The position numbers and the translations under genes are program-made. A model generated the notes under the pieces. That model made no database searches, was not told the origin of the DNA, and saw only the letters and a program-made list of their open reading frames with translations. A stretch of DNA of 64,000 bases from Carposina sasakii. Lineage: Eukaryota; Arthropoda; Insecta; Lepidoptera; Carposinidae. Positions within the stretch are counted from its first letter, which is position 1. The number at the start of each line of letters is the position of its first letter. The stretch spans positions 11,718,001 through 11,782,000 of the forward strand of contig CP053156.1 in NCBI GenBank assembly GCA_014607495.2. The letters are read 5' to 3'. This document shows, piece after piece, positions 38,701 through 47,700 of this stretch.

Positions 38701-41700
38701 CAAAACGTGTAGGTTGTAAAAATAGACTTTATGAAATAGATTGCGATCATATCGATACCGGAAATTTCAATTGTCGTAAAGGACAAAACACGACTTTTCA
38801 GGAGAGCAAAAAAACAAAAAAAAAAAAAGTTTTTGCCTTATAACTTTTTTAAACAAACTCCTATAATTATCAAGTCAAAAGAGACCTATGCTATTTTTTC
38901 GTGTTCTATCCGTTTGTATTGACAAAATAAACTAAACTTAATTATTAACGAAAATGAAGGTCCTTTACAGCCCACAAAAACTTGAACTGTTGTACTTTAC
39001 ACCCGCGAAATATTGTTATCATAAAGTTCGATGTGCAGTAAAGGCCTTAATCTATTCATAAATGGGTAGTATAAGTTAAGTAAACCAAATATTATGGTCG
39101 TAAAGAGAGCAAAACCAAAAACGCTCTATTTAAAGATACCTACAATGGGTAGTAAAACTAAGTGTTAGAAACTCTAAAAAAGATTTATTTTTTGAGTGAA
39201 ATAAAAGGTTTATTAAGTAACGAAAATATTATTCTAATAGGAACATACAATTATGATGCCGTTTTTCTATACAGGGAAATTGAAAAAATACCAGCAACTT
39301 CTTAGGGCATGGTTGGCATGATGGTTCTGAACAATGTCTTAAACATTACTTTTACTGAACATTGCTCAGGACCATCATGCCAAGCATATCCTAAGAGGTA
39401 GCTGGTATTTTTTCAATTTCCCTGTATAAAATTGTTAATATTTATTGTTGTTTTATTAACAAAATGCAATCATTATTTACCAAATCAGTCTTGAACTTAA
39501 ACATAAAAATAATAAATTTAAGAATTTTTTCCTTATAAAGTATTGACATAATTATGACAAGTAACTTCAGTCTTTTCGACACATACAAGTTAACATAAAC
39601 GTAAAATTATTTTTGACGTGAAACGTCTTTAAAATCGCGCCGACACATACGGGTACCAGGTTTAAAAACTGGACCGTAACGAAAAGGTCTATATCATCGT
39701 ACCTTAATAATTAAAAAACTATTGGTCTTAGAAACAAAAATGTGGTGTCAATATTTCACTTATATAGTCAGCTCGCTGTTATGACATTGAGTTCGTGTCG
39801 GGGTCAAGCGGGGCGGCGGGGGAGGGATACTGCGATAACTGTGCGAAACCGGCGCTCACGCTTGTTTCTATTCAGTGTAACTCGTGACTCCGACTTTATA
39901 GCGTGGTGATTCTTTCGTGTGTTTGTCAAGTTTATTTGAACCGATTGATTTATACAAAAATAAGTGTAATTTGGACAGTATTTATATCTATACTAATATT
40001 ATAAAGCTGAAGAGTTTGTTTGTTTGTTTGTTTGAACGCGCTAATCTCAGGAACTACTGGTCTGATTTGAAAAATTCTTTCAGTGTTAGATAGCCCATTT
40101 ACCAAGGAAGGCTACAGTCTATACAACAACCTGCCCGGCTTCGCACGGGTACAACGCCCCCTCACGCGGACGAAGTCGTGGGCGGCTGCTATTTAAAATA
40201 ACCAGAAAGTGACAATAAATATATAAACATTTGCTATGTATTTTATGTTTCTATTACGTACCTGTTCTTTTTTTATTAAAATACTTAAAACAGCGTCCAT
40301 CTTGTTTTCATTTCAATCTTTTACTTTAAAAGCGATTCGCTAACATAGACGTTTCACGTTAAAACCAACGGCCGTGTGCCCCGACACAGCCCCACCCGCT
40401 TTTTATAACAAAATGGTATTTTAAAGTAACACAATTGTTATCAACTGCTTTGTAAGATACATGAATCTAAAAAACTAAAATTAAAACTCAATATCGTCTT
40501 CTTCATCTGTTTCAGGAAGAATATCCTTTACAGTTCCTAAAGACGGCAGTTCAAAATACTCTTTATGAAAACGCTTTGGTATAGTTCCATTAGTACATAA
40601 ACGATTTAAATCGTTGTATTTAGCGACTGTTATAGGGTTAGGTTTGTCATAAAGTTTTTGTAAACCTGCTTCTACATTCTCAACTCCTTTCAGATCTTGG
40701 TTTTTTCCTTTCTTCCCTTTGCCTTTTCCTTTTGATCCTCTTTCTTTACATTCAAATGTTACAACTTGAGCTTCTTCTTTGTCATTCATTGAATATTTAA
40801 CTTCTATACTTTTAGTGTTTTTCTTCTTGAATGTGACGATGCGCATAAATTTTAATTGTATTTGCTTTTGAGAATTACTGGTAAATTTTTGAGATACCAA
40901 GCTGTTCCAGTTGATAAAATCAGAGTAATCTAAAACATTAATTTTATATGGGTCAGGATTTTTTCTTGCAGATTCCATGTATGTTGGCCATTGACTTGGA
41001 CTCCAAACAATAATTCGTCTAACCTCGCGTTCAATGACCGCATGCATTGAATCGACGGGCATGTAAGTATGCCCCGGGTACAATAATTTATTTGTACCAC
41101 TTGTATGTTCTTAGAATGCTGTATAAAGTAGTGGAGGGCTGTGAGAACAATCTTATTTTTATTCTGCCCGGGGCAAGAATCGCAATAAAGTAGCACATTT
41201 TTAATAGGACGTTTATCAATTTCAAGTAGAAATTTATAAATACAAGTAGCAATTTCGTTGCCACCCCTTTGACCATCGCTTTCACCCCATACATAGCAAT
41301 GTCCCTTTTTAGTTTGACTTTCGTAGAATGTGCAATTATAGACGGCGTATTTTCTAGAGTAATATAACACACATGCTCTCTCCATGAGGAGTATTCAGCA
41401 CTTTTTGCAGGTCGAAGCTAACGGTGAGCGTATCATTTGAAGTTAATTGCTGGTGTATTTTAAATCTTTGGTAGCTGGCCTTTTTTTCTTCTAGATGAAC
41501 AGTCATGTCTTTGATTTCTTGTTCTGATAATATTCTGTGTTTTCAGCTTTTGTACACATCACACACTTATCTTTTTTGGGTATGTGGAAACCGAATATTA
41601 TAATCTTCATTAAAAAGTTTAATAAAGATTTTTTCACTTAGGTGTACTTTGTTATTATTTTGGCAGTCTTGAAGATAAATCCTAAATAAATTTGTAGCAT

Positions 41701-44700
41701 TTTAAATTCTTGAGGTAAATACAGACATGAACTCTTGCTACGACAGTAATGAGAAGGAACGGCTGGAAGGCTTTCGATAAAAGTTTTGGCGTATGCTTTA
41801 TCTTCATCGCTATACTTATCTGCATGACATGTTCTCTTTTCTACGCTTGCCATATTTTCTTGTGAATTTTTTACTGTATATGAAATAAATTTTTGTGTGA
41901 TATCTAATGTATTAATTAAGAACTTTTGACAAACAGGTCTAGATCCTTCACCTTCGTTTATAACATATTCAAACGTTTGACCTCTTCTGCTTTCTACAGA
42001 TTTAGTTTTTTTTCTTTTGATAGAAATTGGTTGTACACATCTAACAATCCAGTCTTTTCGACGTTGAATATCCAGAGACCAGAAATAATTAAATAGGCTA
42101 ATTCTTCTATCCTCTGATATCTCATAACATTTTCTAGCACATACGCCAAGTAAGCATGGGTTTCCTTTCATTGTCTTCTCTTCTACCATACATCCTGATC
42201 TTCTTTCGTAAGACTTACCAGTATCTTTTAATTTTCTCCTCAGTTTACTTTTATTTTCTTTCTTGGTTTTTCTCTTAATTAGGTTTTCACTGGTTACTGT
42301 TTTATTGTTCTCAGCTATTATTTTTTGTTTCTTTTTAGTACACTTTTTCTTTTTTTTATCACTATTAATTGAACTATCCGACTCATTCATACTCCAAAGA
42401 TCCGAACTACCAGCTGAAAAGTCTTCATTATCAGAAAGATAATCAACGTAGGATTTTAAAATCTTCTTACGATATTTCTTGTTAAGTTTAGGTTGTTCAG
42501 AAATCATAACATGATTATTGGGGTCAGTAGTTGGATCAAAAAAAGATGTATCTAAAACATCGATAATCGAAGGGGAACTCTTACGCTCTTCTATATCCTT
42601 AGGTTCATGTTCAAATACCACTGTTTTCAAGGAAGTGTACACCTGAGGTTGTTGAAATAATGCAGATTGGTCAACGTTGTTTGTTACTATTTCAGTACAA
42701 GAAATATCACGAGAATGATGCGCCTTTGGTTCATGTATTACATCAGAAAAAGTAGCCCAAGTGGTATTTATTTCAGGTTCAGGCGAAAATACTTCATCTC
42801 CTGGAGGTATGTCCTGGATGCCGTCAGAGGTAAGTACGTCGTCAATAGAAGAACTTTGCGTTATTTTCTTTGTTTCAGAGGTACGTGTAAAGACAACATC
42901 TCCTGGAGGTATGTCCTGGATGCCATCAGAGGTAAGTACGTCGTCAATAGAAGAACTTTGCGTTATTTTCTTTGTTTCAGAGGTACGTGTAAAGACAACA
43001 TCTCCTGGAGGTATGTCCTGGATGCCATCAGAGGTAAGTACGTCGTCAATAGAAGAACTTTGCGTTATTTTCTTTGTTTCAGAGGTACGTGTAAAGACAA
43101 CATCTCCTGGAGGTATGTCCTGGATGCTGACAGCTGTAAGTACATCGTCACTTGCTTGTGCTTTAAATTGTTGTGATTTTCGGTTTTGATTTATTACAAG
43201 AGGAGGTGGTAATAATATTATGCTATGATTATCACTGGGAACTACAGAATTTTCACCAAACTTAGCAGATCGTAAATATTTTGTCAGTTCCATTTTAGAA
43301 ACTTTTTCATCTCGTTTTATATTTACTTTGTTTTGCTGTTGATTTATATTAGAGAATGCGTTCACATTTTCATAATAATTACTTTCATCTGTATCATCTA
43401 TTATTTCACTACTATTAGCGGAAGATTGAAGAGAGCTTCCACTAGGACATCGTGTAGTATCCCTGAAAAACATAAACTTAGTAGGTAAATCTAGTTTTTA
43501 GGGTTTAAAGTCTGGTTAAAAGTAAACTGTTTTATGCTAGGTATTTAATCAGATGTCTATAGACCAAATTTCATAATTTCTTTAGCATTAATAATCATTC
43601 ACACACAAATCACACTTTCATTTTTATACTAGTGGATATATTCATTTATAATTGAACTAGCTATTGGGCGCGGCTCCGCCCACGTGGAAGTCTGTTATCT
43701 AAAAATTTATCCCACGGGAACATGCTACCGGGATAAAAAGGGTTCTAGGGTGCCACCTATCTCCATACCAAATTTCATCGAAATCGGTCCAGCCGTTTGA
43801 GCGTGAAAGAGTAACAAACATCCATCCATCCATCCTCACAAACTTTCGAATTTATAAATATTAGTATGATTAACTAGTACGATAAGGATGAATATAATAA
43901 TATAAATATTTACTAATTATAACTTACGTGGCATTATTATTATCGATTTCGTGGTTTTTATTTTCAACGATTGTTTCTTCAGTATCATAATTGTAATGTT
44001 CAGCATCGACTCTAAAACAGTATTAATGTACTTAGTTAATTGTAGTCAATAATTATTATAGTAAATGTATAGAAGACCGAGCGAATAAGGACCAGTAGAA
44101 AGTTGTCAATTCGATTTTGGTGAAATTTAAATAAGCAAAAACAAAATCGTTTTTTACGAGTATGTTTCTAGTGGTTGACGCGCAAACTAACAAAGACTTA
44201 CATCATAAAGTACATTAAAACAAATAAAATCGTATTATGATGTCCTTTAAGATGTATGTCTTTAGTGGTTGACGCGCGAACCACCAGTGATTTACGTCGT
44301 AAAGGACATCATAACAAATAAAATCTTGTTATAAAGTCCTTTAAGACCAACCCAGCGCCCACCGATGGATGCGCAACGCAGCACATTTTGAAATGAACAA
44401 TTTAATACTAAACCTTAACTACCTTAAAATAGGGTAAATTATTGTGTAAGAATAATAAATACGCACGTGACGCTCGTCGTATATTCTTAGTATACAATAA
44501 TAGACCGTATCTTTAGGTAGTTAAGTTTATATTAAATTATTTACTTCATAATGTGCTTCAATGCGCCTTCGCCGCTTTAACTAGCTTATTAACCAGTCAC
44601 AAGTTCACTTATTTATAATAACAATTAGTGTGATGGTAAACAGATGAATACCTAAACTTATGTCTATTGTCTATTACTGCAATATGAAATGACAGAATTG

Positions 44701-47700
44701 CTATACGGAAACAAAGTTACCTACATAACTTGTCATTTGTCGTCTATTTAAGAGAGTAAGATTTTATAATTATCTATGTCTCGGGCTATCTACAAAAAAT
44801 ATCTTAATAATGATAATTTGTGATTATCATTTATGGTTAACTACAATAACTTAGTAAATCAAGTAAGTAGGTAGGTGGGTATCTAATTTTAAAGGTCATA
44901 AATTCACATTTAATTTGATTTTAGTCTATACTATATCAAAATTCAAGTTTCGTAAACATCCTAGATACCTATTTTCACTTATCTAATAGATATAATTGAT
45001 TTTTTGGGGTATGTACCTATTATACCTACGTACAAACATTATTTTACATTGGTTTCTCTTTAGTTTAACTATAATACCTAGATTTAAATAAATAATAATA
45101 TGAATTAATTACTTACCGTAACATTTTGCAGTGGTACTTTAATATTGCGTTAACTTTCCTCTTCCTTACTTCTAAAGAATTCAATTTTTTGGGTAATTTA
45201 TGGTCCGACATTATTAGCATAAAACAAACAACACCAACTAACGTTTGCGCGCGAACTGACTTTGCAAAGTGAATCGTATGGGTCACGCTCCTCCCGCACC
45301 CGTTACTTACACCCCCGTTATCCTGCGCATCGCCTCGTGTCCGAGCCCGAGCGCCACTTGTTATTACAACTCGTAACTTGTTGCATATTTCTTCACGCTG
45401 CGCGCGCCGTAGGTATTAGAATGATCGCTTAAAATTAGATTCGTAAAGGACATCAAAATAACAAACGGCCTTTACACCATAATTACGAATATTATAATAA
45501 AGAATAGACAGGTCGTAATGGTTTCCGATTATCATATAACATAATTACAACCTCATAAATAATAAAAATGCACCTTTACGACGCCTACCAAAAAATATTT
45601 TTACCATATGTCCTAAATATTTAAAAAAGTATATTTATAGCTACTGAAAATCTAGGTCGTAAAGGATTTTTTTTAAGAGATATGACAATTTTAAATATGC
45701 CATTCCATAGAGCTCGCGACGCTGATTCCAAATATATAAATAACTCATTTTAGGTAAAATGTCCTTTACGACAATTGAAATTTCCGGTATCGATATGAGT
45801 GAACGCATGAGCAAAAAATAAGATATCCCTAGAGCATTTAATACAGTAGGTACACACAATTACTTTACAATTACTCTCTCCGGTCGTGTCGGCTTTCCGT
45901 CCCATCGGACTATGAGAGTAACGAGATAGAGAGTGCATCTTCAGCTTATTGATCAACCACAAAGAAGAGTCACCAGTGATCCAAAAAACACCAATGTATC
46001 ACACAATAACCAATAAGGCCATTTAACTAGTCACACGCTCGCCTGATAAAATTGGCGCAAAAAGCAAACATTGCGTATAATCAAATCAAATATTAATTTC
46101 CTGCGAGTAATAACACTGTCGTATAATTCAAAATAATGGTACTTGTTCAGTATCTCAGTATTTGCCTGGCTGTCACACACACTCTGTATGTGGTATAGGA
46201 GTGGTAATTAATGAATGTAAAAATTTATCCAGGTATAGAAGAACTCAGAGACTCAAGAGGAAAGTCAGCAGTCGAATGGCCGGTTTCGTCGTGTCGGATA
46301 CGTATCGACATCGACCCGCCATTGCAGAGACCGCTTTCGCTTGCTGATTGCCCTAAGTGTTCACAATTTGGTTATTATGAAGGTAATTAGTATTGAAACA
46401 CTTTTCGTTTTAATTGAAGACTTATTCATCATCATAATTTTCATTCATTATGAGAAGTCCACTGCTGAAACTAGGCATACCTTGATAACCTCCACCCTGA
46501 CCGGTCGAAAGCGGCCTACATCCAGCATATACTAGCGACTTTGGCTAGCTCGTCCGTCCAGCTTGCGGTTGGCCTAATCAGTACCTTTCAATACGTGGCG
46601 AATATAGGGCGTAACTTTATGTATGTAAAAATATCCAAATATATCTGGTCAGACTTTCTTGTTCGTTCCGTGCATCAATAGGGACGTACCACGGAAGCAG
46701 CCAGTGATGTTTCCAATTTTTTATATTTTTTTTGTGTACAATAAAGAATAAGTATAAATTAAAATACTCGCATATTAATAAATAATAATATAAATTAATG
46801 TTAAGGGATTTAGGTGGATCGCGTTGCGTCAAAGGGAAAATTTTAGGAGTAGGTCAAAGAGTTACCTGTGTGTTTTCCCTTCTTTCTTCTCCCGCGCGGA
46901 ATTTATCGTAGGGTTCAGGTTCACAGTTCACTATAGTCCACTTTTAGGGTAAGGGCACTCTGAGTACCGTGGTGGTTGGGCAACTGTCAGATAGGGGGAA
47001 AACACGCGGTCCGCATTCGCGGCGAGAAAAGAGATACCACGATTAAAAGAGGGAGAAACAAAATTATAGTTTTAACAATTAATTAAATAAATAATCCGAA
47101 ACACGCATGTAAGGACCTGAATCAAATCGCTAAAACTATTGAGTTGATCGAGTTATACAACGCTCGATTAAAATTTATCTCAACTTGTTGAGTTAATCCG
47201 AATTTGCTGTAAAGACAAATAATCCCAATTTCTCGTAAGTTTCATAATTTCCGGCAGTTAGTTGAAACTTGAACGACCGGGCTGTGAATGTAGGTCAAAT
47301 AGCGTAGTAGACTTAATAGCACCGGAACTATTCAGGGTGTAACGTAATGGGATGGTAAACTGTAGGTAGGTTGATTACCTATTTTACAACAGCAAAGCGG
47401 TGTCAATACGGTAGAGAAAATAGTACGATTTTCACGTTGCAATGCCAATTTCCTATGAGATTGCTGGTTCGTACCTGGGAGGTTACTCTGAAGTGACGAT
47501 AAACGAAGTATCGGCCGAATATCGAGGTGTTTCCTACTACGAACTTCCTTCGATCGGATCAGTCGCGCCGTTTTTTCATTTGGTCCGATCGAACTCTATT
47601 TGACAGGTATAAGGCTAGTTAATAGAAAGTTTATAATATTAGTTAATGTGAATTATTCTCTATGGTTCCGAATGAGTTGTGAACTCAGATGAATGAATCC

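Larger units (their letters stand above)
44150..45760. promoter_or_regulatory. Internal copies of the TIR motif near the gene's 5' side
   Basis: GTCGTAAAGGAC-like motifs recur: CGTCGTAAAGGACATC (about 44287), TTCGTAAAGGACATC (about 45440), GGTCGTAAAGGAT (about 45652) and reverse forms TGTCCTTTAAGA (about 44251) and ACCTTTACGACG (about 45572). GTGGTTGACGCGC occurs twice (about 44172 and 44264). Such subterminal repeats often bind transposase (family knowledge); binding here is inference. Confidence 0.55.
38750..45795 (-). mobile_element. 7.0-kb DNA transposon with 28-bp perfect TIRs and a minus-strand multi-exon gene
   Basis: Perfect inverted ends lie at 38758-38785 (CCGGAAATTTCAATTG...TAAAGGACA) and 45760-45787. 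Each is flanked by the palindromic octamer TATCGATA (38750-38757 and 45788-45795), read here as an 8-bp target duplication. Because it is palindromic it could instead extend the TIR; inverted identity in fact runs 39 bp, to TCA/TGA. Between the ends is a gene on the minus strand, a GC-rich likely promoter, motifs of the TIR repeated inside, and nested smaller elements. It inserted in the receptor's last intron. The family could not be named from the sequence alone. Confidence 0.85.

Noticed and set aside
41085..41705. Programmed frameshifting in the transposon gene
   Set aside because: Five changes in mixed directions without a slippery-site pattern fit indels or sequence error better.
42667..43189. 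Plus-strand open frames of 142 and 169 codons with repeated residues
   Set aside because: They are antisense shadows of the 102-bp coding repeat; the minus strand has the long spliced frame.
43463..43473. ATG at 43473 as start of the 611-codon frame
   Set aside because: The bases between are the end of a splice acceptor (tttatgtttttcag), and two upstream exons join in frame with a better start at 45211.
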